A stretch of DNA of 54,543 bases from Bacteroides sp. UBA7333 (GTDB taxonomy: Bacteria; Bacteroidota; Bacteroidia; Bacteroidales; Bacteroidaceae): positions 1-54,543 of the forward strand of contig DKPN01000021.1 in assembly GCA_002471195.1 (NCBI GenBank), given 5' to 3'. Shown here piece by piece: positions 15,697 to 24,420 of this stretch. Under the pieces are notes generated by a model. The model was not told where the DNA came from and searched no databases. It saw nothing but the letters and a program-made list of their open reading frames with translations. How positions within the stretch are numbered: position 1 is the first letter of the stretch; every line of letters starts with the position of its first letter. Position numbers and translations under genes: made by a program.

Positions 15697-16835
15697 TTTA
15701 TATCTTTTAGGGTGGGCGTTGATGCCATGGTTAGGCGACGACCTGTTAGTTTTTGAATTTCATTGATAGTAGATCGCTCTTCGGGTGTACAAAGGGTGAG
15801 GGCTACGCCGCTGTGCCCGGCACGTCCGGTGCGGCCGATGCGGTGTACGTAGGTTTCGGCTACGTCGGGGAGATCGTAATTGATAACGACTCCGAGTTCG
15901 TGTACATCGATGCCACGGGCTGCAATGTCGGTGGCGATGATGATACGCGTTTTACCGCTTTTGAAGTTGCTCAACGCCGACTGACGGGCGTTTTGAGACT
16001 TGTTGCCATGGATGGCTTCGCTATGTAGTTGACGCTTGCTGAGCACACGGGCTAGCTTGTCGGCGCCATGCTTGGTGCGTGAGAATACGAGTACGCGCTC
16101 ATCGCTCTTTTGCTGCAACAACTCTACAAGTAGGTCTACTTTTTGTGGCTTTTCTACCAAATAGAGGTATTGTGAAATGGTATTGACCGTAGAGGATACC
16201 GGAGCTACTTCGACACGAACAGGCTTAACGAGTAGTTGACTCGATATTTTTTCGACTTCGGTAGGCATGGTAGCCGAGAAGAAGAGGGTTTGCTTGCGGG
16301 TAGGTAGCAGTTTGATGATGCGACGAATGTCGTGAATAAAGCCCATATCGAGCATGCGGTCGGCTTCGTCGAGTACAAAGATTTGTAGCTTGTCGAGGCG
16401 AATAATACCTTGGCTAACGAAATCGAGCAGACGACCGGGAGTAGCGATAAGAATATCGGCCCCATGACGCAACTCTTGTATCTGACGGGCAGGCTTAATG
16501 CCTCCGAAGATAACGGCATGACGAAGGGGAGTGTATTTGCCATAATGGGCAAAGGCTTCTTCGATTTGAATGGCTAACTCACGTGTGGGAGTTAGTATCA
16601 ATGCTTTGATGGTGTGATATTTGGTGTGGGCAGTGACGGTGTGCTTTAACCTTTCTAATATAGGAAGGGCAAAAGCGGCGGTCTTGCCGGTGCCGGTTTG
16701 CGCAAGGCCCAACACATCTTTGCCTTCAAGGGCAATAGGAATGGCTTGCTGCTGAATGGCAGTAGGGGTATGATATGATTTCTCATCGAGTGCGTCTAAT
16801 AGTGGCGCTGAGAGATGGAGTTCTTTAAATGTCAT
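15573..16835 (-). CDS. DEAD-box RNA helicase (RhlE-like)
   Basis: This 420-residue ATP-dependent RNA helicase has all main motifs: the Q motif PTAIQQQAIP, motif I AQTGTGKT (45-52), PTRELA, ATPGRLLDF, DEAD at 156-159, SAT at 186-188, VFSRTKHGADKLA, ATDIAARGID and HRIGRTGRAG. Beyond the core the tail is short and basic (KKRNNKSVKKNRSVKK). This tail is encoded by bases that also encode the first 41 residues of the cold-shock protein in another frame. It likely unwinds RNA structures in ribosome assembly, RNA decay or cold adaptation. It is the first gene of the minus-strand group and has a candidate promoter box upstream. Confidence 0.95.
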   Translation of the reverse strand: MTFKELHLSAPLLDALDEKSYHTPTAIQQQAIPIALEGKDVLGLAQTGTGKTAAFALPILERLKHTVTAHTKYHTIKALILTPTRELAIQIEEAFAHYGKYTPLRHAVIFGGIKPARQIQELRHGADILIATPGRLLDFVSQGIIRLDKLQIFVLDEADRMLDMGFIHDIRRIIKLLPTRKQTLFFSATMPTEVEKISSQLLVKPVRVEVAPVSSTVNTISQYLYLVEKPQKVDLLVELLQQKSDERVLVFSRTKHGADKLARVLSKRQLHSEAIHGNKSQNARQSALSNFKSGKTRIIIATDIAARGIDVHELGVVINYDLPDVAETYVHRIGRTGRAGHSGVALTLCTPEERSTINEIQKLTGRRLTMASTPTLKDIKWQTELPVEKETSKKRNNKSVKKNRSVKKSVPTAVPVRSTT

Positions 16836-16981
16836 TAATTATTGTTCTGGGTTTTGATTAACAGCCTCTTTAAACACCTGGAATTGATATTGAGCTGTTA
16901 TTCTAAGGGGGAAGGGTTTCTTTTGAGGGAAAACACGACTATTTAAAATCTAAATTCAGTATAACTCTAATGTTCTGGGCT

Positions 16982-16989
16982 CAAAGATA
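16982..16989 (-). promoter_or_regulatory. -7 promoter box upstream of the DEAD-box helicase
   Basis: The minus strand reads TATCTTTG, matching TAnnTTTG. It leaves a long 5' leader of about 140 bases before the helicase ATG, which would suit cold-responsive leader control. No clear -33 box is seen. Confidence 0.45.
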
Positions 16990-17089
16990 GAACTTATTAT
17001 GACATAATCCTATATTTTTGACTTTTTTCGTTACTTCTTTATGTTTTTGACGTTTTTTTATTCATTTATTATTCGAAAAGGGGTGTTTT

Positions 17090-17290
17090 GTTCATTTCTT
17101 TTGTATGGACAAAAGAAACGGAACCAAAGAAAAACCACCGTCTGCATGGACTCATCGGTGTGACTTCATCATTTGCTAAATCATCGGAACTCGCTGCGCT
17201 CAAACAGCCGATGATTTTTTACGCTCATTCAGGCATCACACTAAATCGATGAGTTCCATGAGGCCGGAAATTTAAATTCAACCATTACGA
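17090..17290. repeat. Probable Bacteroidales intergenic repeat with nested hairpins
   Basis: This part of the 715-base gap between the helicase and nagB-like genes has no ORF but strong symmetry. AAATCATCGG (17178-17187) pairs perfectly with CCGATGATTT (17208-17217), with a loop containing CTCGCTGCGCTCAAACA. Outside it, CATGGACTCATCGGTGTGA is loosely mirrored by the reverse of the GCATCACACTAAATCGATGAGTTCCATG stretch. The TTTCTTTTGTATGGACAAAAGAAACG piece beside it is a third palindrome. From memory, similar blocks recur between genes in related genomes; I could not test copy number. Confidence 0.5.
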
Positions 17291-17482
17291 CGCAAATATT
17301 ATTAGCTCCAAGTAGAACGAATATGGGTATCATGGAATAAAATAAGCGCTCTGTGAAGTCTTGAGTTTTTCTTTTTGTGCGGACTTTAAAGATGAACGAT
17401 GGGTAAACAGAGAAATAAAGAAAAGTGAGAGGAGGGACAAAAGTTATATACAAAAAAAGAACCTTGTTAAAATCTCTTTTTG

Positions 17483-17490
17483 TATATTTG
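17483..17490 (+). promoter_or_regulatory. -7 promoter box of the NagB-like/PIG-L gene
   Basis: TATATTTG fits TAnnTTTG. A TTG at 17464-17466 is the best -33 candidate, with a shortish 16-base spacer. The leader would be about 55 bases. Confidence 0.5.
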
Positions 17491-17550
17491 CTGACTTAAA
17501 TAACAATCTTATAAACTACTGAATCTATATTCAACTTAATTACGGTAAGT

Positions 17551-19542
17551 ATGAAAACTAATTTAAGTTCGCAGATCTGCTTGAATAGAGTGCCCACCAG
17601 ATATTATAAGCCTGAAAATGCTTTTGATGAATCGGTGTTGACACGTTTTGAAAAGATTCCAACCGATATCTTTGAGTCGGCTGAGGAGGGTGCGATACAT
17701 GTAGCTAAAGAAATAGCAAAAGCTATTAAAGAGAAACAAGGTGCAGGGGAAACTTGCGTGATGGCATTATCGGGTGGCAACTCGCCAAGAGAGGTGTATC
17801 AAGAATTGGTACGCATGCACAAGGAAGAGGGCTTGAGCTTTAAAAATGTAGTGGTATTCAATCTTTATGAATACTATCCGTTGAGCGCGGAGGCTATCAA
17901 TAGCAGCTTGAACCAATTGAAAGAGGCTTTGCTCGACCATGTGGATATCGATATGGATAATGTGTACTCGCCGGATGGTACAATGCCGAAAAACGAAATC
18001 TTTGAATTTTGCCGCCAATACGAACAACGTATTGAAAATTGTGGCGGATTGGATGTTGTGTTATTGGGCATCGGCCGTGTGGGAAGCATCGCGTTCAATG
18101 AACCGGGATCGCGCTTGAACTCGACAACTCGTTTGATTTTGTTGGATAACGCATCGAGAAATGCTGCTTCTAAATTGTTCGGATCGATCGAAAATACGCC
18201 GATCAGCTCTATCACAATGGGGGTATCGACGATTTTAAAATCGAACAAGATATATATGACTGCTTGGGGTGAAGATCAAGCGAAAATGGTACAAGAGTGT
18301 GTGGAGGGCCCGGTAACGGATACGATTCCTGCTTCGTTCTTGCAAACCAACAATCACACTGAGGTAATTATCGATTTGTCGGCTGCGGGTAACTTAACTC
18401 GTATTCAACGTCCTTGGTTGGTGACTTCGTGCGACTGGAACGATAAACTGATTCGTAGCGCGATTGTGTGGTTGTGTATGAAAACCGGTAAACCGATTTT
18501 GAAATTGACCAACAAAGACTACAACGAGAATGGGTTGAGTGAATTGTTGGCTCTTTATGGTTCGGCTTACAATGTGAATATCAAAATCTTTAATGATTTG
18601 CAACATACGATTACGGGATGGCCGGGTGGAAAACCAAATGCGGATGATACGTACAGACCTGAACGTGCTACTCCATTCCCGAAACGTGTGGTGGTGTTCT
18701 CGCCTCATCCGGATGATGATGTGATTTCGATGGGCGGTACGATTCGCCGATTGGTGGAACAGGGACATGAGGTACATGTGGCTTATCAAACTTCGGGTAA
18801 TATTGCCGTGGGCGATGAAGAGGTGGTAAGATTTATGCACTTTATCAATGGCTTTAACCAAATATTCAGCAATAGCGAAGATATGGTGATTTGCGATAAG
18901 TATGCGCAAATTCGTAAATTCTTGAAAGAGAAGAAAGATGGCGACATGGATTCACGCGATATCTTAACCATTAAAGGTTTGATTCGTCGTGGTGAAGCGC
19001 GTACGGCTTGTACTTACAACAATATTCCTTTGGATCGCTGCCACTTCCTTGATTTGCCTTTCTATGAGACAGGTAAAATTCAGAAGAACCCGATTAGCGA
19101 GGCGGATGTGGAAATTGTAAGAAACTTGCTTCAAGAGATTAAACCGCACCAAATATTTGTGGCCGGAGACTTGGCCGATCCGCATGGTACGCACCGTGTT
19201 TGTACCGACTCCGTGTTTGCGGCAGTGGATCTTGAGAAAGAAGAGGGTGCAGAATGGTTGCAAGATTGCCGCCTATGGATGTATAGAGGGGCTTGGGCCG
19301 AATGGGAAATTGAGAACATCGAAATGGCGGTGCCTATCAGCCCTGAGGAACTACGCGCTAAACGTAACTCGATATTGAAACATCAATCGCAAATGGAAAG
19401 TGCTCCGTTTATGGGCAACGATGAGCGATTGTTCTGGCAACGTAGTGAGGATCGTAATCGTGGTACTGCTAAATTGTACAACGATCTTGGATTGGCAAGC
19501 TATGAAGCAATGGAGGCGTTTGTAGAATACGTGCCTTTGTAG
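17551..19542 (+). CDS. NagB-like domain fused to PIG-L deacetylase, annotated in the family as glucosamine-6-phosphate deaminase
   Basis: This 663-residue fusion is widespread in Bacteroidales. Residues of about 35-290 are NagB-like (ALSGGNSPREVY, VVFNLYEYYPL, LLGIGRVGSIAFNEPGS). Compared with E. coli NagB, Asp72 is replaced by Y106, Asp141 by V177 and His143 by S179; only Glu148 (E184) is kept, so ordinary deaminase chemistry is doubtful. Residues of about 378-640 are a PIG-L/LmbE N-acetylglucosamine deacetylase domain with PHPDDD (385-390) and the second zinc-site pair H545 and H548 in DPHGTHR, so that half looks active. The protein may bind an amino-sugar phosphate to control or feed the deacetylase. 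It is monocistronic, with promoter and terminator. Confidence 0.88.
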   Translation: MKTNLSSQICLNRVPTRYYKPENAFDESVLTRFEKIPTDIFESAEEGAIHVAKEIAKAIKEKQGAGETCVMALSGGNSPREVYQELVRMHKEEGLSFKNVVVFNLYEYYPLSAEAINSSLNQLKEALLDHVDIDMDNVYSPDGTMPKNEIFEFCRQYEQRIENCGGLDVVLLGIGRVGSIAFNEPGSRLNSTTRLILLDNASRNAASKLFGSIENTPISSITMGVSTILKSNKIYMTAWGEDQAKMVQECVEGPVTDTIPASFLQTNNHTEVIIDLSAAGNLTRIQRPWLVTSCDWNDKLIRSAIVWLCMKTGKPILKLTNKDYNENGLSELLALYGSAYNVNIKIFNDLQHTITGWPGGKPNADDTYRPERATPFPKRVVVFSPHPDDDVISMGGTIRRLVEQGHEVHVAYQTSGNIAVGDEEVVRFMHFINGFNQIFSNSEDMVICDKYAQIRKFLKEKKDGDMDSRDILTIKGLIRRGEARTACTYNNIPLDRCHFLDLPFYETGKIQKNPISEADVEIVRNLLQEIKPHQIFVAGDLADPHGTHRVCTDSVFAAVDLEKEEGAEWLQDCRLWMYRGAWAEWEIENIEMAVPISPEELRAKRNSILKHQSQMESAPFMGNDERLFWQRSEDRNRGTAKLYNDLGLASYEAMEAFVEYVPL

Positions 19543-19571
19543 TGAACGGTATTTGGAAAATGAGATAATTT

Positions 19572-19610
19572 AAATGCGGAGTCTTTTTTGAAGGCTCCGC
19601 ATTTTTTTTT
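19572..19610 (+). terminator. Rho-independent terminator after the NagB-like gene
   Basis: AAATGCGGAG (19572-19581) pairs perfectly with CTCCGCATTT (19595-19604), with a T-run to 19610. It separates this gene from the convergent fimbrial operon. Confidence 0.9.
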
Positions 19611-19626
19611 AAACCATCAGTGGATA

Positions 19627-21189
19627 TTATGGGGTTTTATTGAGTGTGACAGTGTATTCCTTGAAAATGGAACTGCGTATAGTGATGTAATCGTTGGCTA
19701 CAGTGGCAAAATTGGTTTTGAAATTAATGGTATGATTGCCTGTGGCTTGTGCTAGATAGACATACCAATATTCGCCGGTGACGTAGTTGAAGTCGATAAA
19801 CATATTTTTATTATCGACCGGATAGAGATTGGGTGCCTTAATGTAGCATCGGATAGGGTAAATATCGGGGTACAACTCGGGTGACGGGTAACGACTGTCG
19901 AGGTTGAAGCTATAGCTAATGGGGGTATTGGGGGCGCTGTAAACGGATGGAGTGACACTGCCCGTAATAAGGTAGACCGGTGCGGCAATAGCACTGATGA
20001 TGCGCTCCAACTTTCCGTACTTCACGCGTATCTTGGCTTCGGCAGGTGTATCGACTGCACGCATTTGGGCTGTAACCTGGGTATTGGTGAATGCCAGATT
20101 GGATAGTATAGAGGATGGATCGCTCATGATTTGACAAGTGATATTGCCCAAATTGCCTACGGTGGTGATGCTGGACTGAATCGTAGTGGCTTTGCTATAT
20201 AGATGTACCAATGGGTTGACAGTGAGTGTATTTCCGTTGGTATCGGAAATAGAGGGCGAATCTTTCATGACTTCGGCATAGATACTGTTGATGGGTGCTG
20301 AGGCCATGGCCGACTCGAAACTGCCGGCACCGAGCTTCACGGGGATGCGCTTGATCATAATGCGGTAGTTTACATTGCGCACTATCTGATAGGGATTGTT
20401 GCTGCTATTACGAAGATACACCTTATAATAGATGGGCTTCGTAGTGGTTTGACCGCCAGATGTGGTGCGTGAGTTGAACTTAATAATGACATAGGTTTCG
20501 TTGGCTATGGTATTGGTGTACTCGCAAATGTATTTATCGTCGAGGTTATCGGCATTGGGCGAGTTGATAAAGCTGGTAGTAACATCGGTGGCTATATCGA
20601 TAGAGGGTACGAAGCTGTTATTAACGAAAGGGGCAATACTGCCTTGGGGAGAATAGTTGCATACACTAAACCCTGCCAAAGTGACATTGCTGTTGATGTA
20701 TTGATTGATAACGGTGATTTTGGCTTGATTGCGTATAAAATCGACCGATGCGCTGTTGATTGAACTAAGCACGGTACGGCCCCAAAATGTGAGCTCGTTG
20801 TTGTTGACTTTGAGGCTCGGTATAACTTGGGTTTCGGGCTGGTTGACGCTGGCGACAGCATCGAAGTTGTCGATGGCATTATAGTTGGCTACAAAATGGA
20901 TGATGCCGGCATGTATATCGATGCGTGCCTTGAAACTTCGATTGGGTAGGTTGAGCTGTGTGGCGGCTACCTTTTCGATGAACAGCCCATTTGTGTCGAA
21001 TACCAAAAGGTCGATGCGCCGAATGGTTTCGTCGACAGCACGGGTGGTTTCGGCAAAATCGATACAATTCATCGTAAAGCTGACTTCACGATGATCGCTC
21101 GTTTGCGAGGGAAGGATATCGGTTTCGTTCTGGCAACCTGCCAAGAGTAAAAGCGATAGTAGCAAGCTATATAGATAGGTTATTTTCAT
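19627..21189 (-). CDS. Fimbrillin-type accessory lipoprotein, last gene of the fimbrial operon
   Basis: This 520-residue lipoprotein has a signal ending in LLAGC (C19). TTRAVDE places R50 where RgpB-like proteases trim FimA/Mfa-type pilins before strand-exchange assembly. The next stretch, IRRIDLLVFDTNGLFI, is the usual first strand of the fimbrillin N-domain. The rest alternates beta-rich segments and ends FKEYTVTLNKTP. It is most likely a minor or tip subunit of the fimbria. It follows the large accessory protein by 18 bases. Which position it takes in the fibre cannot be read. Confidence 0.72.
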   Translation of the reverse strand: MKITYLYSLLLSLLLLAGCQNETDILPSQTSDHREVSFTMNCIDFAETTRAVDETIRRIDLLVFDTNGLFIEKVAATQLNLPNRSFKARIDIHAGIIHFVANYNAIDNFDAVASVNQPETQVIPSLKVNNNELTFWGRTVLSSINSASVDFIRNQAKITVINQYINSNVTLAGFSVCNYSPQGSIAPFVNNSFVPSIDIATDVTTSFINSPNADNLDDKYICEYTNTIANETYVIIKFNSRTTSGGQTTTKPIYYKVYLRNSSNNPYQIVRNVNYRIMIKRIPVKLGAGSFESAMASAPINSIYAEVMKDSPSISDTNGNTLTVNPLVHLYSKATTIQSSITTVGNLGNITCQIMSDPSSILSNLAFTNTQVTAQMRAVDTPAEAKIRVKYGKLERIISAIAAPVYLITGSVTPSVYSAPNTPISYSFNLDSRYPSPELYPDIYPIRCYIKAPNLYPVDNKNMFIDFNYVTGEYWYVYLAQATGNHTINFKTNFATVANDYITIRSSIFKEYTVTLNKTP

Positions 21190-21207
21190 CTTTTTTTAGT
21201 TTATCGT

Positions 21208-23262
21208 TTATTTAATATCACGCACGCAACGGATGGAAGCTGTAGAATAATTATTGCCGGTTCGAGGGTCGATCAATATATTGATGATTTCGTCGCCTCC
21301 GAAATAGGCACCTCCTTCAAGGATTTTTTTAACACTACACTTGGCGATGTTTTGTAGAATATCGATAAGATAGACTTCGGCACGGGTCGGAGCACGCCAC
21401 GATCCGGGAGGATAGTCATTGCCTTGGTTGTCGAACTCACGGTAACGCTCGCAAAACTGCTTGGGGGTAAAACCTCCGGTTGACGTGTTGTAAGTCGTTA
21501 CAGGGGCATTCATGCCGGCTTGGGATGCTAACATGAAGCGGGGCGAGATGAGGCGATTGTTCTCGGTGGTAGATGCTGTGGTGAGCAGTGTCATGGGGGT
21601 GGTATAGTATTTAGCACTGGATGCACCGGCTGTACACGACGATGTGAAATTGTTGAGTATAGAGGTAGTGGTTCGGGGAAACCCGAATGCACAATTGGTG
21701 CGCAAATGATTGGTATAGGTGACACCTAAATCCCAACGCTTTTTCCGGTTGTTGGCCGGGCCATAATAGTTGTAATCATTGCTGACCGATGTATCGGTGT
21801 TATAGTTGTTGTCTTCATCGGGAAAGGGCAACGTACTCAAATCGGGCAATAACGCGGTGAAGGTGTACATGTTTTTGGTGGTTTGACCCAAAGGATCGCT
21901 CCAAGTTACACCGGTGGTGGCACTCGAGATGTAGAGAGGCGGAAATTGATAGACTTTGATGATAGCCGACTTTCCTGATATAGCACTGCTCACGGTGACA
22001 ATGAACTCTTTGCCAACAAAGTTGCCGGGAATGGGACTGTTGACCGTTACCTGACCGTTTTGGGCTACCGTGGCAGAGGCGGTGGCATTGCCTTCGGAGC
22101 CGGGCCAAGGGGTGTTGAGGCTATAGATGGTTTGATTGCTCACGGTACACACCAGATCTTCGGTCGATGAATCGAAGATGGTGGATATGGTGGAGATATT
22201 GTTCATGTAAAGGGTGTCGTCTTTGACCCATAACCAGTGAAATTCATCGGTTTCGACATTGGTGTCTTTTACCGTCCACTCACGGATGGTGTAGCTGCAA
22301 TCAATCTCTTCGGTTTCTTTGATTTTCTTGATGGTGTAACGATATATTTTGTTGCGCAACACTTTTTGGAAGGTGCTTAGTTGATTCGGATTGAATGTCA
22401 TGCTATAGTTTTTGGTCTTATTGGTAAGCTTATTGCGTAGACGAATGGTATAGCTGAGCGGATTGCTATCGGCCGACTCGGGCAGATAGGCATAGGCTTT
22501 ATCTTGATAAAGATAAAATGGGAGATTGCTGAGGGTGGAAGTGCCTCCGGGAATATTGGTTTGAGTGGGCGAACCGGTGGTTTGCGTAATGAGAGCTGCG
22601 TTAAAGGGCAAACAATAACCTTGTTGGTTGTATTGATTGAGCGTGATTTCGCTAATCTCGTACTCCGACATGAGGGCATCGTTCAAATTAAATTCGATTT
22701 TAGAAAGGGCACGCAAGAGATGTATGTTGGCAATCTGAGTGCGTATGCCGGGCTTTAAGGTGAGGGTTTGGGTATTGACTCCCCACATGGGTATATACTT
22801 GGTGTTGGCTCCGGCATTGGCTGAGTATTTTGTACGATCGAATGGATAGATAAGGGTTGGATCGTACACAGCAGGGGTGCCGCAATTGGCGAATACTTCC
22901 ATGCGGTAACTGGCCGGGGTGTTGAGGTATTGTGCCGGCAAATCGACCTCGCCAATGGCTTGATAAACGCCCAACTCTGTATCGGATGGATAGATGTTGA
23001 GGCGGGTGAAGTCAATGGGCTGATTATTGACCAACAACTTGATTTTGAGTTGCGATATATCGACACTGCTTTCGTATTTGGCGACGGCATCGACAGCTCG
23101 TGTGGATGCTTCACTCGATAGTGAGGCTCCTGATATATAAAACGATACAACCACGCTCTCGGGAGGAACAGGGAGTGAGGAGGTGTCTAATTCGCTATTG
23201 CAGGAATAGAGCAAAGGAAGCAATAGCAATAGATAACGAATGTATGATTGTATATATCTCAT
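21208..23262 (-). CDS. Large fimbrial accessory/tip protein (DUF4906-like)
   Basis: This 684-residue lipoprotein has its lipobox Cys at C21 (LLYSC) and a trimming-type site STRAVDA (R55), as in pilins. The N-terminal half looks like a Mfa-type domain pair, including LLRALSKIEFNL and CSYTIREWTV. After about 370 there is an Ig-like strand region (VTVSSAISGKSAIIKVYQF). The C-terminus, GSWRAPTRAEVYLID to SIRCVRDIK, resembles the FISUMP/lectin-like ends found on tip proteins and may bind a receptor. It starts 11 bases after the anchor gene. Assignment as tip or adhesin is from architecture and operon position. Confidence 0.72.
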   Translation of the reverse strand: MRYIQSYIRYLLLLLPLLYSCNSELDTSSLPVPPESVVVSFYISGASLSSEASTRAVDAVAKYESSVDISQLKIKLLVNNQPIDFTRLNIYPSDTELGVYQAIGEVDLPAQYLNTPASYRMEVFANCGTPAVYDPTLIYPFDRTKYSANAGANTKYIPMWGVNTQTLTLKPGIRTQIANIHLLRALSKIEFNLNDALMSEYEISEITLNQYNQQGYCLPFNAALITQTTGSPTQTNIPGGTSTLSNLPFYLYQDKAYAYLPESADSNPLSYTIRLRNKLTNKTKNYSMTFNPNQLSTFQKVLRNKIYRYTIKKIKETEEIDCSYTIREWTVKDTNVETDEFHWLWVKDDTLYMNNISTISTIFDSSTEDLVCTVSNQTIYSLNTPWPGSEGNATASATVAQNGQVTVNSPIPGNFVGKEFIVTVSSAISGKSAIIKVYQFPPLYISSATTGVTWSDPLGQTTKNMYTFTALLPDLSTLPFPDEDNNYNTDTSVSNDYNYYGPANNRKKRWDLGVTYTNHLRTNCAFGFPRTTTSILNNFTSSCTAGASSAKYYTTPMTLLTTASTTENNRLISPRFMLASQAGMNAPVTTYNTSTGGFTPKQFCERYREFDNQGNDYPPGSWRAPTRAEVYLIDILQNIAKCSVKKILEGGAYFGGDEIINILIDPRTGNNYSTASIRCVRDIK

Positions 23263-23273
23263 GATGATGGTTT

Positions 23274-24296
23274 TTAGATATCGGAATTATTTAATACTAC
23301 TTGCCAGCCATTGATGATGATGGAACTGGATACCCATTGGTTGTTTTTATCGAGGAAAAATATCATATTATATTCGTCTTGGCGATCGAGGTATTCTTGA
23401 TCGTCCATCTGGCGATGGTAATTGCCTTTGACCAATAGGGCATAGTCGATAATAGGTATGGAAATGATCGTTTCGTTGTTGGGATTGGTAACCACCAAAC
23501 GTGGCTCCATCTGCGTGCAAAGGCGACCGGTGGTAAACTCGGCGATACATACATTGACTTGCGAATCAGGGGAGTCGGGGGTTTGGGCCGATCCGCCTGT
23601 TATGCTCCATGGTTGATAGATGAGCTGCTCGTCGTCGAGAAGCGTGTTGTCAAAATTCATTAAACCGTTTTGATCGTAGATCTTGAAACGAAATTGATCG
23701 ATATCGATGGGCTCGCTCGACATTTGCTGTAACACAATGCGAATATTATTGGTGTTTTTGGTCAACGACACGGTGGTGCTACTGGTATAGGCATTACGAG
23801 TGGTTGAGTAATGTGATAACGATCCGTGAAACAGGGGATGGAGGTCGTCAGTGATCAGACTACCTTCGCTAGAGGTGATGCGATCGCGATTCATGGCACA
23901 CTGCAAGTCGGTGAGGGTAGATACACCCGGAGTGAGTTGCGGAAGTGTAAACGATTCGCCGGCACCATAACCTGCCCAGGTAATGAGTTGGAGGTTGGTA
24001 AGATCGGTAGGCATCGTTAGCGCATAATCGGGTTGAGACAGATGGCTGCCTTGATCGATAGTGGTAAATAAATATTTTCCGTTGGAATCGAAAGCATAAA
24101 CGGCTATCGATTTTACTTCGTTGGCGAATGCATCGGCAAACTTCATATTTCTATCGTATTTGAACTTTAGAAGATGGGTAACCGTACAATCTTCTTTGGG
24201 CATATCGAGTATGCTATCGCACGATACCAAGAGGGTGCCGAAAAGCATGATGATGGTAAAGAGCTTTGTTTTACTAATGTGAGCCGATCTATTCAT
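23274..24296 (-). CDS. FimB/Mfa2-type fimbrial anchor protein
   Basis: This 340-residue lipoprotein (LLVSC, C26) matches the FimB/Mfa2 family, which holds the base of the fibre in the outer membrane and limits its length. The family mark is clear: a Cys-Asp pair (ILDMPKEDCTV), then LKFKYDRNMKFADAFANEV and IAVYAFDSNGKYLF. It lacks the Arg trimming site of the stalk subunits, as expected for an anchor. It lies downstream of the major pilin, with a 124-base gap containing a hairpin, and upstream of the accessory genes. Confidence 0.92.
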   Translation of the reverse strand: MNRSAHISKTKLFTIIMLFGTLLVSCDSILDMPKEDCTVTHLLKFKYDRNMKFADAFANEVKSIAVYAFDSNGKYLFTTIDQGSHLSQPDYALTMPTDLTNLQLITWAGYGAGESFTLPQLTPGVSTLTDLQCAMNRDRITSSEGSLITDDLHPLFHGSLSHYSTTRNAYTSSTTVSLTKNTNNIRIVLQQMSSEPIDIDQFRFKIYDQNGLMNFDNTLLDDEQLIYQPWSITGGSAQTPDSPDSQVNVCIAEFTTGRLCTQMEPRLVVTNPNNETIISIPIIDYALLVKGNYHRQMDDQEYLDRQDEYNMIFFLDKNNQWVSSSIIINGWQVVLNNSDI

Positions 24297-24380
24297 CTGT
24301 TTTCTGGATTGAGTGATTCTTTTTTATTTGTCAATAAGTTATCGAAATGATATTTGTCTTATTGGGTAGATAATCGTTTT

Positions 24381-24411
24381 CAGAGAGAGAAGCCATTGAC
24401 TCCTCTCTCTG
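24381..24411 (-). terminator. Hairpin after the major pilin gene, possible partial terminator
   Basis: CAGAGAGAG (24381-24389) pairs with CTCTCTCTG (24403-24411), starting ten bases past the major pilin stop. There is no strong T-run, so it may slow decay or partly stop transcription and so give more pilin than anchor mRNA. Confidence 0.5.
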
Positions 24412-24420
24412 AATGAGGGA

